Assembly (NCBI RefSeq): GCF_024345225.1
Contig: NZ_BROD01000001.1
Coordinates: 682,001 to 746,000 of the forward strand
Length of the DNA: 64,000 bases
Reading direction: 5' to 3'
Source: Clostridium sp. TW13
Lineage (GTDB): Bacteria; Bacillota; Clostridia; Clostridiales; Clostridiaceae
Both the position numbers and the translations under genes were made by a program. This document shows positions 1 through 8,595 of this stretch, piece after piece. The stretch's first letter is position 1. Each line of letters starts with the position of its first letter. The notes under the pieces are model-generated. The model worked only from the letters and a program-made list of their open reading frames with translations. It ran no database searches and had not been told where the DNA came from.

Positions 1-1
1 A

Positions 2-577
2 GATGAAAGTGAAGTTCTGACACATGCAGATGATAAATATCACATAGATAAGGCAAGTTTTGATGTACCTTTTGTATGTGGAGCAAGAGATTTAGGTGAA
101 GCGTTAAGAAGAATTGGTGAAGGAGCAGCAATGATAAGAACTAAGGGAGAAGCAGGTACTGGAGATGTTGTTCAAGCTGTTAAGCATATGAGATGTATAA
201 TGGACGATATCAGAAGAGTAAAGAATGCGCCAAAAGATGAATTGATGACTTTAGCTAAGGAATTTGGAGCTCCTTATGATCTTATAGAATATGTTTGGGA
301 AAATGGTAAGTTACCAGTAGTGAACTTTGCAGCAGGCGGAGTTGCAACACCAGCAGATGCAGCACTTATGATGAAGCTAGGAGCAGAAGGAGTGTTTGTA
401 GGTTCTGGAATATTTAAATCAGGAGATCCAGAAAAGAGAGCAAGAGCTATAGTTATGGCAACAACATACTATAATGATCCTAAGATTCTTGCTGAAGTAT
501 CAGAGGATCTTGGTGAACCAATGGTAGGTATAAACTGCAGTGAGTTAACTACTAAATTTGAAGAAAGAGGCTGGTAA
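2..577 (+). CDS. pdxS: Pyridoxal 5'-phosphate synthase, lyase subunit PdxS (5' end outside window)
   Basis: PdxS condenses ribose 5-phosphate, glyceraldehyde 3-phosphate and ammonia into pyridoxal 5'-phosphate. It works as a dodecamer with the glutaminase PdxT. The frame is open from base 2, so the gene starts upstream of the window; about 191 C-terminal residues of an (alpha/beta)8 barrel are visible. Conserved pieces are [10 protein letters not shown] (phosphate binding), [14 protein letters not shown] and [14 protein letters not shown], all diagnostic for the PdxS/SNZ family. The catalytic lysines nearer the N-terminus are not all in view. pdxT starts 2 bases after the stop, as is normal for a pdxST operon. 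Confidence 0.97.
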   Translation, partial: DESEVLTHADDKYHIDKASFDVPFVCGARDLGEALRRIGEGAAMIRTKGEAGTGDVVQAVKHMRCIMDDIRRVKNAPKDELMTLAKEFGAPYDLIEYVWENGKLPVVNFAAGGVATPADAALMMKLGAEGVFVGSGIFKSGDPEKRARAIVMATTYYNDPKILAEVSEDLGEPMVGINCSELTTKFEERGW

Positions 578-579
578 AA

Positions 580-1149
580 ATGAAGAAGATAGGTGTACTA
601 GCACTTCAAGGTGGAGTAATAGAGCATATAAATCACGTTAAGGCTCTTGGATGTGAAGCTGTAGAAGTAAGAAAAGTTGACGAATTGGATGATTTGGATG
701 GGCTTATTTTACCAGGTGGAGAAAGTACAACTATTGGTAAATTATTAAGAAAAACAGGTATTTTTGATAAACTTAAAGATAAAATATCTAGTGGTTTTCC
801 TGTGTGGGGAACCTGTGCTGGAATGATACTTCTTGCAAAGAGTATTGAAAATGATGGAGCAATTCACTTACAGACTATGGATATAACAGTTATGAGAAAT
901 GCCTATGGAACACAAATAAATAGTTTTATTGAGGAAAAAATCATAGGAGAAGTTTCTTCTGAGCCAATTCCACTTGTATTTATAAGAGCACCTTATATTA
1001 CAAAAGTAGAAGACAATGTACAAGTGTTGTGTAAGGTTGCTAATAATGTTGTAGCAGCAAGGCAAAATAATATGTTAGTTACATCATTTCATCCTGAATT
1101 AACAGACAATTTAGATATGCATAAATATTTCATAGGTATGTGTAGCTAA
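580..1149 (+). CDS. pdxT: Pyridoxal 5'-phosphate synthase, glutaminase subunit PdxT
   Basis: Class I glutamine amidotransferase that hydrolyses glutamine and channels ammonia to PdxS. At 189 residues it has the usual family length. The triad is visible: Cys79 in GTCAGM, and His171 and Glu173 in SFHPELT; PGGEST (about 45-50) is the oxyanion/glutamine-binding loop. No strong Shine-Dalgarno site lies between the genes, only a purine stretch inside the pdxS end, so translation is probably coupled to pdxS. The operon ends at the hairpin at 1169-1218. Confidence 0.97.
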   Translation: MKKIGVLALQGGVIEHINHVKALGCEAVEVRKVDELDDLDGLILPGGESTTIGKLLRKTGIFDKLKDKISSGFPVWGTCAGMILLAKSIENDGAIHLQTMDITVMRNAYGTQINSFIEEKIIGEVSSEPIPLVFIRAPYITKVEDNVQVLCKVANNVVAARQNNMLVTSFHPELTDNLDMHKYFIGMCS

Positions 1150-1168
1150 TAATTGTTTATATAACAAT

Positions 1169-1218
1169 AGGATTGTAATTAGATTATTTTTATATAGTCT
1201 AGTTACAATCCTTTTTTA
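1169..1218 (+). terminator. Rho-independent terminator of pdxST
   Basis: A 15-bp inverted repeat (aggattgtaattaga at 1169-1183 with its near-complement at 1198-1212) is followed by a T-rich tail. Confidence 0.85.
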
Positions 1219-1346
1219 TTTTGAATATAGGTTAAATGATTTGAAAAATAAGTGAATTCATATATTGTTTCATTTTGAAGTATTGCTTCTCTGGATTCCT
1301 TACGAATTTAAAAGAAAAAAGCCTGGGTGTATAATTAATAATGGTA

Positions 1347-1378
1347 TTGACTTAGCCCAAAGGGCAGGGGTTATATTT
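1347..1378 (+). promoter_or_regulatory. MerR-type promoter with central dyad
   Basis: TTGACT at 1347-1352 serves as -35. TTATAT at 1371-1376 or TATATT at 1373-1378 gives an 18-20 bp spacer. The spacer holds a perfect inverted repeat, GCCC-AAA-GGGC, at 1355-1365. A long spacer containing a dyad is the hallmark of promoters activated by MerR proteins, and the next gene is a MerR protein, so autoregulation is inferred. Confidence 0.6.
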
Positions 1379-1396
1379 CAATTGAGGTGATTATTA

Positions 1397-2449
1397 ATGA
1401 ATACAAATGAAGTTAGAAGACAGTTAAATATTTCTTCTAAAGCATTAAGAATTTATGAAAGTATGGGAATTGTAGTGCCTGAAAGAACGGAAAATAACTA
1501 TAGAAATTATAGTAAAGATGACCTTATGAAATTGAGGCAGGTGACACTCCTTAAGGAAATGGGAATACCATTAAAGAATATTAAGGAACTTCTAGACCAA
1601 GAAATTAGTAAGGATAATAAAATAATTCGAGGATTAAATCTTCAATTTAAAGCGGTTGAAAACAAAATAAGTGAATTGCAGAAAATAAAAGAGACCTTAA
1701 AACAGAGTATAAATGAAGCATTAGAAGTTAAGATAGACGAAAATTATGATAATTATTTTGACAGAATAATGGAATGTCTTAATGAGAATAGAGCTAATAG
1801 AACTGAGTGGATTGATAAGTGGGGCTTTGATGAATGGGCTAAAAATTATGATAATTCCTTAGAAAATAATGATTCATGGGATGAATTGAGGTTATTTGAA
1901 AAATATGATTATGTATTGAAATGTATAGCTCAAATAATTATTAACTCAAATGCAAAGAATGTACTTGATATTGGATGTGGGACTGCCAATATAGTCAAAA
2001 GGTTACCTAAAGGTATAAAATATACTGGGATGGATCAGAGTATAGAGATGCTTTTAAAGGCAAAGAATAAATTTTCTGATATTAATCTAAGATTAGGCAA
2101 TTTTTTAGATGAGCCATTTGATGAAAATGAATTTGATGCAGTAATTACATCTTATGCTTTTCATCATTTAAATCAATTGGAGAAGGAAAATGCAATTAAC
2201 TTGCTATTAAGATATTTAAAGCAAGGTGGAAAATTAATTATTGCTGATTTAATGTTTTTAAATGAAGCTGAAAGAGAAAAACAAAAACAGAAGTATGTTG
2301 ATGGCGGAAGAATGGATTTATGGGATATAGTAGAAGATGAGTATTATTCCGATGTTGAAAAAATCAAAGAGTATGCCGAATTTTTGGGGGGCTCTATAAA
2401 AACCCAACATTTAGTTAATTTCACATGGCTTGTGGAAATATGTAAGTAA
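1397..2449 (+). CDS. MerR-family regulator fused to a SAM-dependent methyltransferase
   Basis: 350 residues in two parts. Residues 1-70 are a MerR winged helix-turn-helix (RRQLNISSKALRIYESMGIV, then the NYRNYS and LLKEMGIPLKNIKELL segments), followed by a coiled dimerisation helix to about 115. Residues about 155-350 form a class I methyltransferase with motif I VLDIGCGTANI near 190 and the acidic/post-II motif FDAVITSYAFHHL. The start is supported by AGGTGAT six bases upstream. The promoter upstream carries a dyad in a long spacer. MerR proteins usually sense through a small C-terminal domain, so here the methyltransferase may bind a methylatable ligand or inactivate a toxic one. The substrate cannot be told from sequence. 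Confidence 0.85.
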   Translation: MNTNEVRRQLNISSKALRIYESMGIVVPERTENNYRNYSKDDLMKLRQVTLLKEMGIPLKNIKELLDQEISKDNKIIRGLNLQFKAVENKISELQKIKETLKQSINEALEVKIDENYDNYFDRIMECLNENRANRTEWIDKWGFDEWAKNYDNSLENNDSWDELRLFEKYDYVLKCIAQIIINSNAKNVLDIGCGTANIVKRLPKGIKYTGMDQSIEMLLKAKNKFSDINLRLGNFLDEPFDENEFDAVITSYAFHHLNQLEKENAINLLLRYLKQGGKLIIADLMFLNEAEREKQKQKYVDGGRMDLWDIVEDEYYSDVEKIKEYAEFLGGSIKTQHLVNFTWLVEICK

Positions 2450-2544
2450 GAAGTGTGATTGATTTAATGTGGAAATAAATTGAGATAATATTATATAATG
2501 GAAGAAAATTGGTTATTGTAGTATACATTGAGAGGATAGCATTT

Positions 2545-3036
2545 ATGAATACATTATTAGCAGGTTTTAAGGGGAAAAATAACTCAGCTAAAATCCTATT
2601 AGATTTAATTAATCCAAGGAATAAAGTTAATAAATTATATTTAGAGAATGATTTTTCAATATGTAAAAATCAATTGGAACTACAAATAAAAGCAGTAAAT
2701 TATGATTATGTTATTGTTTTTGGGCAAAAGCCAGTTACTAAAGCTATTTGTATAGAAACTACTGCTAAGGGACAACAATACGATTATCAGACAAATTATG
2801 AGTATGCTTCGCTAGTAGAGTGTCTGAAGTTCAATAATTGCAAAGTGAAGCTATCCAATAACCCAGGTAATTACCTATGCAATTATGTGTATTTTAGTGG
2901 ATTAGAATATATAATTAAAAATAACTTAAATACAAAGCTTTTGTTTGTTCATACACCATATTTAAAAAATATAATAAGCATTGATGTAGTAGGAAAAATA
3001 TTTTCTCAGTATATAGATGATATGATGGAAGGGTAA
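2545..3036 (+). CDS. Pyroglutamyl-peptidase I-like protein (peptidase family C15)
   Basis: About 163 residues from the ATG at 2545, which has AGAGGA eight bases upstream; an in-frame TTG at 2509 lacks such a site. The family removes N-terminal pyroglutamate from peptides. Landmarks: the Glu region CIETTAKG, the Cys region SNNPGNYLCN (family AGxYxCN) and the His region FVHTPYL, so a Glu-Cys-His triad is plausible. The protein is shorter and more divergent than typical Pcp (about 200-215 residues), so its substrate may differ. The next gene starts 9 bases downstream. Confidence 0.7.
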   Translation: MNTLLAGFKGKNNSAKILLDLINPRNKVNKLYLENDFSICKNQLELQIKAVNYDYVIVFGQKPVTKAICIETTAKGQQYDYQTNYEYASLVECLKFNNCKVKLSNNPGNYLCNYVYFSGLEYIIKNNLNTKLLFVHTPYLKNIISIDVVGKIFSQYIDDMMEG

Positions 3037-3045
3037 GGTAGGATT

Positions 3046-3927
3046 ATGAAGATATTAATAACAGGAGCAACAGGACAAGTCGGCACTCAATTAATGAATA
3101 TATTAGCTAGTGGAAAATCTGAATTAGGAAATATTCCTAGGGAGATAGAAAATGTAGAAGTTATAGGTACAGGTTCTAAAGAATTAGATATATCAGATAA
3201 TAAAAAGGTAATAGAGTTTATAAGAGAAGTTAAACCAGATGTTGTTATAAATGCAGCTGCGTATACGAATGTAGATGGTTGCGAAATAAATGAGGAACTT
3301 GCATATAAAGTAAATGCTTTAGGACCTAAAAATTTGGCAATAGCCTGTGAAAAAATAGGAGCAAAATTAGTGCATATCTCCACAGATTATGTGTTTAATG
3401 GAGTAGGAAATAAACCTTTTAGAGAGTATGATCATCTAGATCCTCAGAGCATTTATGGTGCGAGTAAAAAAATGGGTGAAGATTTTGTAAGGGAGTTTTC
3501 TTCTAAGTATTTTATAGTAAGACCGTCTTGGGTATATGGATATCAAGGTAAGAATTTTGTATATACTATATTAAAATTGGCAAAAGAAAACGGAGTTATA
3601 ACAGTTGTAAATGATCAAAGAGGTAATCCAACTAATGTTGAAGATATAGTACACCACATCTTGAAGTTGATTGTTACAGAGGAATATGGAATTTATAATT
3701 GTTCAGGTCAGGGAGAATGTACTTGGTATGATTTTGCCTGCAAGATTGTTGAATTTGCTAATATTTCATGTACAGTGAAGCCTTGTACTTCTGATGAATA
3801 CCAGAGCAAAGTAAAAAGACCAGCTTATTCATCATTAGATAATATGATGTTAAAATATACAGTTGGAGATGAAATGAGGAATTGGGAAGAAGCATTAAGA
3901 GTTTTTATTAATAATATAAAAATATGA
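3046..3927 (+). CDS. rfbD: dTDP-4-dehydrorhamnose reductase (RmlD-type extended SDR)
   Basis: Reduces dTDP-4-keto-L-rhamnose to dTDP-L-rhamnose for surface polysaccharide. The 293 residues start with the dinucleotide-binding loop GATGQVG, followed by NAAAYTNVDGCE, HISTDYVFNG and the catalytic YGASKK Tyr/Lys pair; DQRGNPT is also family-typical. The ATG follows a weak AAGGTAGGA site. No other rhamnose gene is nearby, so this copy is detached from an rml operon and could act on a related sugar nucleotide. Confidence 0.85.
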   Translation: MKILITGATGQVGTQLMNILASGKSELGNIPREIENVEVIGTGSKELDISDNKKVIEFIREVKPDVVINAAAYTNVDGCEINEELAYKVNALGPKNLAIACEKIGAKLVHISTDYVFNGVGNKPFREYDHLDPQSIYGASKKMGEDFVREFSSKYFIVRPSWVYGYQGKNFVYTILKLAKENGVITVVNDQRGNPTNVEDIVHHILKLIVTEEYGIYNCSGQGECTWYDFACKIVEFANISCTVKPCTSDEYQSKVKRPAYSSLDNMMLKYTVGDEMRNWEEALRVFINNIKI

Positions 3928-3976
3928 TTTTTATTTGTTGTAATAATATCTATCTACTTAAAATGTGGTACATGCA

Positions 3977-4062
3977 TATAGAACTGTTCCATAAGGTAGT
4001 TGGTGGACAAGGGTATAAAAATCGACAAAATTCTACCAACATTTAGGCGGAACAGTTCTATA
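3977..4062. repeat. 86-bp palindromic dispersed repeat, copy 1
   Basis: The ends are a perfect 14-bp inverted repeat (TATAGAACTGTTCC at 3977-3990 and its complement at 4049-4062). An inner inverted pair GTTGGT/ACCAAC lies around 4000-4040, so the whole unit can fold as one long hairpin. The same 86-bp unit recurs at 59599-59684. Similarity continues for about 20 bp beyond the right end (ttccaaaa...atata). No open frame is inside. It looks like a small non-autonomous repeat or MITE. Confidence 0.7.
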
Positions 4063-4106
4063 CACATTCCAAAAAGTTATATAAGCTATAAGTGCTGGAA
4101 AATGGA

Positions 4107-4150
4107 AAATGCCAATTCATCAATCAAATTTATTGATAAATTGGCATTTT
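4107..4150. terminator. Terminator-like hairpin downstream of the glucosaminidase gene
   Basis: The inverted repeat aaaatgccaatt...aattggcatttt has a second inner pair (atcaat/attgat). It lies just past the stop of the leftward gene and has A/T tails on both sides. Confidence 0.65.
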
Positions 4151-4191
4151 GTAATTTTATTTAGTTTATCTATAGATTCTCACTTAATATG

Positions 4192-5913
4192 CTATGGAAG
4201 ATTAAATCTAGGTATTTCGTAGTAGAACATAGAGTTACTCATTTGACCTATAATTTTTTTCATGATTACTGATTGTTTGTAAGCCCAACCTATATCAGTA
4301 GCATATTGATGTGCATATAGTGTGCTTGGACTTCTATATAGTGTATTTATATCCCATCTCATCTTGTACAAAGTATCTTGTTTAAGTGTTAAATTGTTTA
4401 TATACCCCTTGGAAATAAACTTAGCTCCACCTATAATTGCTTTAGATACAGAAGTCCACCCTTCATTATAGGCTTTTTCAGAACCCCATAGATCTGGGTT
4501 GGAGTCATAAGCACCAACACCATACATGTTATATACAGTAACAGGATTGTCCAAAGTAATAATTTTTGAATTTATGTATCCAAAGTCTTCATGTATAGAT
4601 TTTACGGATATACCTTTAGCAAGTGCAGAAGTACCATTGCCAGTTTCTAAAAGAGAATGAGCAACTAAATATACAGGATTTATATTGTATTGCTTTCCCG
4701 CTTCTAAGAAATCAGCTCCGTGACCATCAAGGACTCCTTTTCCAACTAAAACTTTATTTAAATCTTCTACAGATATTCCATCTACATAATTTAACTTCAA
4801 AAATTGATTTATACCATAGTCATTAATGAAGTTAGTTGGGTTTAAATAGTAGCTTACTTGATCTTTTGTAGCATCAATCCAATTACCATTACTCCAAGTT
4901 TGAGCTTTAGTTGCTAAATTCATTTCACTATCTAAAAATCCACTTAGACTTAAGTTGGTATCAACATAATTTAATACGCCATACTTTAGTATTCCAAATG
5001 ATATTTCCTTAGAGTCATCTACATCATTAAGCGATTTAGAATCTTTAACATCAACTTTTATTTTGTATTGACCTTCTTCAGTAGGAATCCAGGAGTAATT
5101 TGCATCAGAAGAATAATCTCTAACTTTAACCCAAGTTGTTCCCGAATTTACCCAATACCTATATAGTGGTGATGTACCAAAAGTTGATTTAGCAGTTAGT
5201 ATTATTGTGTTGCCTATTTTTCTTGGAGAAGCAACATCAGAAGATAAATCTTGAACTTGAGGCTTGTCTACTATTTGTATACTTGTTTGAGTAGAAGTAT
5301 CAGGACTTCTTAGAGAATTAGCCTGTTTAACATCTACTTTTATAATGTATTTTCCGGCTTTTAATGCTTTCCAAATCATTGATTTATTATAGGTGTAATC
5401 TCTAACTGTTTTCCAAGCTTGTCCATCGAAAACTGAGTATTTATAAAGAACACCTGAAGGTAAATTAGTAATTGTAGTGACTTGAACAGGGGCGCTAATC
5501 ACTTGAGAAACCTTTACATCTGTGCTTAGAGCTTGTATTTTTACATTACTATAAACTTGATAATTTATTTGTTTAGAATTATAGTTTTTAGATGAGTACT
5601 TATCTTTTACTTCTAATTTTATTTTAGAAGTAGATGCTCTATAAGGTTTCCAAACAGTATTATTTTTTGATGAATAGTCTTGAAGTACATACCATCTAGT
5701 TCCATCAAATATTGAAAATTTGTATAGTAAGTTTTTACTCCCTGTAGCACTAGCGTTAATTTTAACTGATTCATCTACCTTGGCAGATTGCTTGTTTACA
5801 TTTAAGCTATTAACTTTAACACTTATACTAGCAGCAAATACATTAACAGCTTTTACTGAGAAAACAAGAATCAATGATATAAAAAATATATTAATTCGTT
5901 TATTAATTCTCAA
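4192..5913 (-). CDS. Secreted cell-wall glucosaminidase with three triple-tyrosine repeats
   Basis: 573 residues from a TTG start with AAGGAGG upstream. A signal peptide (MRINKRINIFFISLILVFSV, ending near AFA) is followed by three repeats of about 90 residues (about 30-120, 125-215 and 218-308), each with a YKxSxFDG/W...VRDY pattern of the Y_Y_Y type. The C-terminal 250 residues resemble LytD-type endo-beta-N-acetylglucosaminidase (GH73-related): NPVYLVAHSLLETGNGTSALA carries the likely catalytic Glu, and YNMYGVGAYDSNP and YATDIGWA follow. The probable role is cleavage of peptidoglycan glycan strands during growth or separation. It appears monocistronic. Confidence 0.87.
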   Translation of the reverse strand: MRINKRINIFFISLILVFSVKAVNVFAASISVKVNSLNVNKQSAKVDESVKINASATGSKNLLYKFSIFDGTRWYVLQDYSSKNNTVWKPYRASTSKIKLEVKDKYSSKNYNSKQINYQVYSNVKIQALSTDVKVSQVISAPVQVTTITNLPSGVLYKYSVFDGQAWKTVRDYTYNKSMIWKALKAGKYIIKVDVKQANSLRSPDTSTQTSIQIVDKPQVQDLSSDVASPRKIGNTIILTAKSTFGTSPLYRYWVNSGTTWVKVRDYSSDANYSWIPTEEGQYKIKVDVKDSKSLNDVDDSKEISFGILKYGVLNYVDTNLSLSGFLDSEMNLATKAQTWSNGNWIDATKDQVSYYLNPTNFINDYGINQFLKLNYVDGISVEDLNKVLVGKGVLDGHGADFLEAGKQYNINPVYLVAHSLLETGNGTSALAKGISVKSIHEDFGYINSKIITLDNPVTVYNMYGVGAYDSNPDLWGSEKAYNEGWTSVSKAIIGGAKFISKGYINNLTLKQDTLYKMRWDINTLYRSPSTLYAHQYATDIGWAYKQSVIMKKIIGQMSNSMFYYEIPRFNLP

Positions 5914-6188
5914 AAGAATTTCCTCCTTAATGATAAAAATTAGTTTGATTATGTTATCGATGAATATATGTGAGTTATTAAGGATATACGCTAAGATAAC
6001 ATTTATGTTTTCAGTGGAAATACAGGAAGTTTTTATTTAATAAGTGCATATATAATGAGAAAAAGAATAAATTATTTATGTTGTATTTAAATAAAAGTTA
6101 TATATAATAATTTTATTAATAATAAATAAATGTAGGATTTTAAAATGTAAATATAAATTAATTAGACATAACTAAGGAGATTAGATAG

Positions 6189-6761
6189 ATGAGTAAATTG
6201 CAACAAATACTAGAGTATAATAGAAGTTTTATAGATAATAAAGATTATGAAGAATATATAACAACAAAAATACCAAAGAAGAGAATGGTTATTGTGACAT
6301 GCATGGATACAAGGCTAACAGAATTGTTGCCAAGGGCAATGAATATAAAAAATGGAGATGCGAAGATAATAAAAGATGCAGGCGCTTCTGTAGTTCATCC
6401 CTTTGGAGGAGTAATGCGAAGCATACTGGTTGCAGTTTATGAATTTGAGGCTGAAGATGTTTTTGTAGTTGGGCACTATGGATGTGGAATGAATAATTTG
6501 GATACAAGGAAACTTGTTGATACTATGGTGAGTAGAGGAATAAATGAAGAAACAATAGAAACCTTAAAAAATGCAGGTATTAACATTGAAGGCTGGCTTC
6601 ATGGATTTGAATCAGTTGAAGAATCAATAAAGGAAAGCGTAAGAATGATAAAAGACCATCCATTGTTTCCTGATGATGTAAAAGTACACGGATTAATAAT
6701 TGATCCTGAAACAGGAAAGATAGATGTGGTTATTGATGGGGATAACAATATTCAAAAATAA
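6189..6761 (+). CDS. Beta-class carbonic anhydrase
   Basis: Interconverts CO2 and bicarbonate. The 190 residues include zinc ligands Cys38 (in CMDTR, with the Asp40-Arg42 dyad), His96 and Cys99 (in GHYGCGM). KDAGASVVHPFGG is also family-typical. The short form and its sequence fit the clade common in Firmicutes. It could supply bicarbonate to carboxylases such as the acetyl-CoA carboxylase encoded later in the window. It is monocistronic, with AAGGAGA upstream and a strong hairpin downstream. Confidence 0.93.
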   Translation: MSKLQQILEYNRSFIDNKDYEEYITTKIPKKRMVIVTCMDTRLTELLPRAMNIKNGDAKIIKDAGASVVHPFGGVMRSILVAVYEFEAEDVFVVGHYGCGMNNLDTRKLVDTMVSRGINEETIETLKNAGINIEGWLHGFESVEESIKESVRMIKDHPLFPDDVKVHGLIIDPETGKIDVVIDGDNNIQK

Positions 6762-6809
6762 TTTAAAATACTTGGGATAATGGTCAAACATTATTCCAAG
6801 TATTTTAAA
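6762..6809. terminator. Bidirectional terminator between convergent genes
   Basis: An 18-bp stem (aaaatacttgggataatg at 6765-6782 with its complement at 6789-6806) lies between converging genes and has A/T tails on both sides. Confidence 0.88.
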
Positions 6810-6829
6810 TATGATTTCTATTAAAAAAA

Positions 6830-7294
6830 TTAGTTGTTTTTGTTTTCTATTTGATTTTTATTAGAATTTTCACTATAATTTCTGTCGCAACTATTCATAC
6901 TATTTTTTACAGTTTCTTTTAGTGAATCACCTTGACTTTTTGTTATTTTACCATCTGCAACGGCTTTGTCAATGGCTTTGAATTTTTCTTCAAGTAGTGC
7001 TGCTTTAAATTGTTCTTTAGTCATTCCTTTTTCTTTAGCTAAATCATATATTGATTTACCAGATTTAATGGCTTCGTTGATTTCTTTGTCAGATAAACCT
7101 AATTTATTTTTTAATACTGATTTTCCATAATCAGAACCGTTCATGCCTGTAATATTTTTAAGTTCAGATCCATGATGGTGACAACTAATGATAAGATTAT
7201 TAGTAGTTACTGAATCTGTACTTGCATATGTTGTTACACCTAAGCCAATTATACAAGTCATTGTTAATGCTAATATTAATTTTTTTGATTTCAT
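6830..7294 (-). CDS. Small exported protein, DUF2680/YckD-like
   Basis: 154 residues with a signal peptide (MKSKKLILALTMTCIIGLGV, cleavage near TYA-S). The mature part has a short His cluster (CHHHG) and then an amphipathic helical region, LGLSDKEINEAIKSGKSI...KGMTKEQFKAALL...VADGKITKSQGD. This resembles the helix repeats of DUF2680 (B. subtilis YckD) secreted proteins of unknown function. The tail is Asn/Ser-rich. AGGAGG lies six bases before the ATG. Confidence 0.65.
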   Translation of the reverse strand: MKSKKLILALTMTCIIGLGVTTYASTDSVTTNNLIISCHHHGSELKNITGMNGSDYGKSVLKNKLGLSDKEINEAIKSGKSIYDLAKEKGMTKEQFKAALLEEKFKAIDKAVADGKITKSQGDSLKETVKNSMNSCDRNYSENSNKNQIENKNN

Positions 7295-7441
7295 TTTTTC
7301 CTCCTAAGTTATATTGTTTTTGCTGAGTATATAGGTATAAAAATAATACTATATTATAGAAGTTTCCTATTTGCTAAATAAAAATACATATTATCCTAGA
7401 TTATTTAAATTCGAATCAATAGAAGGAAGTTAATAAAAAGA

Positions 7442-8302
7442 TTAATTTTTATTAAATAAAAACATATATAATGAAGCGATAAAAATAACAACGTATCCTA
7501 TAATGCTTAAATAATCAGGTAGAATACCAAATAAGCATAAACTAATTAATGCAGAAAAAATTATGTTGCTATAGTCAAATATAGATATTTCTTTGGCAGG
7601 TGCGTATTTATATGCAAAGGTTATACCAAACTGTCCAAGGCTTGCAAAAACTCCGGCTAGAATTAAATAGGCTAACTGAATTAGTTGCATAGGTTCATAA
7701 TAAAATAACATTAATGGAAATGTAACAACACTTGAAAAAAGTGAAAAATAAAATACGATTGTATCTGGGTTTTCCTTTCCGCTTAATGCTCTCACACAGG
7801 TATATGCAGCTGCAGCTGTAATGCCCCCTAAAATTCCTATAACAAATGGAAATACATCTGAATTAAAAGTAGGCTTAACTATAAATAAAACACCAATAAA
7901 GGCTACAATTATTGATAAAATTTGTTTTAAATTTATTCTTTCATGTAAGAACATCCATGAGAAGATGATTACAAAAAATGGGCTAAGCTTATTTAGCATA
8001 TTTGCATCAGATAAAATTAATTTGTCAATTGAGTAAAAGTTAAATAGTATTCCTAAGGTTCCAAATGTTGATCTAAGAATCAATGTTTTCTGATTTTCTT
8101 TTTTACCTAAAAAGCTTCCTTTATGATTTACTATAAGAAAGAATGCTATAACTAGTGAAACTGCATTTCTGAAGAAAGTCTTTTGAAATGAAGGTAACTC
8201 TCCTGATAATTTCACGAATGCAGACATCATGGCAAAGCCAAAGGAAGACATTATTATAAAGAATATTCCTTTGTATCTATTGTTTAATTTGCTAAAATTC
8301 AT
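7442..8302 (-). CDS. DMT-superfamily (EamA) transporter
   Basis: 286 residues, almost entirely hydrophobic, with about ten membrane segments in two EamA halves. The pattern GIFFIIMSSFGFAMMSAFVKL at the start and VAFIGVLFIVKP ending the first half is typical. Such proteins export amino acids or other metabolites; the substrate is not predictable here. GGAGGAG lies 12 bases before the ATG. No partner gene is adjacent. Confidence 0.85.
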   Translation of the reverse strand: MNFSKLNNRYKGIFFIIMSSFGFAMMSAFVKLSGELPSFQKTFFRNAVSLVIAFFLIVNHKGSFLGKKENQKTLILRSTFGTLGILFNFYSIDKLILSDANMLNKLSPFFVIIFSWMFLHERINLKQILSIIVAFIGVLFIVKPTFNSDVFPFVIGILGGITAAAAYTCVRALSGKENPDTIVFYFSLFSSVVTFPLMLFYYEPMQLIQLAYLILAGVFASLGQFGITFAYKYAPAKEISIFDYSNIIFSALISLCLFGILPDYLSIIGYVVIFIASLYMFLFNKN

Positions 8303-8384
8303 ATAAATTTTATTCTCCTCCGTTAAAAGTATTATGGTTAGTATAAATTTTTTATTCTATGCACTTTATATAGTTTGTAAGTTT

Positions 8385-8400
8385 ATATAGAACTATTCCA
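8385..8400. repeat. Solo left end of the 86-bp repeat family
   Basis: TATATAGAACTATTCCA matches the left terminal repeat of the units at 3977 and 59599. A loose reverse match (ttagaactta) follows about 20 bp later, but the core and right end are missing. It is probably a decayed or partial copy. Confidence 0.4.
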
Positions 8401-8529
8401 TATTTAGCTTGTTACTTAGAACTTATATATATTATAAAAATAATATAGCATAGAATAAATAGAAGAGTAAATGAAAATAATTATCAATGTAAAGTGGTGG
8501 GTATAGACTTGAGGAATAATAAAGATGAA

Positions 8530-8563
8530 AAAGGTATAGAGCCAATATTGATTCTATACCTTT
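8530..8563 (-). terminator. Terminator of the S66 peptidase gene
   Basis: An 11-bp inverted repeat (aaaggtataga/tctataccttt) lies 33 bp past the stop of the leftward gene, with a T-rich stretch on the transcribed side. Confidence 0.75.
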
Positions 8564-8595
8564 CAAAACCTATTCTACCATAGAAGTTATTTTAG

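Noticed and set aside
5720-6040. 106-codon forward frame near the glucosaminidase start
   Set aside because: It lies antisense to the signal-peptide region of a convincing gene, has no ribosome site and no protein-like composition.
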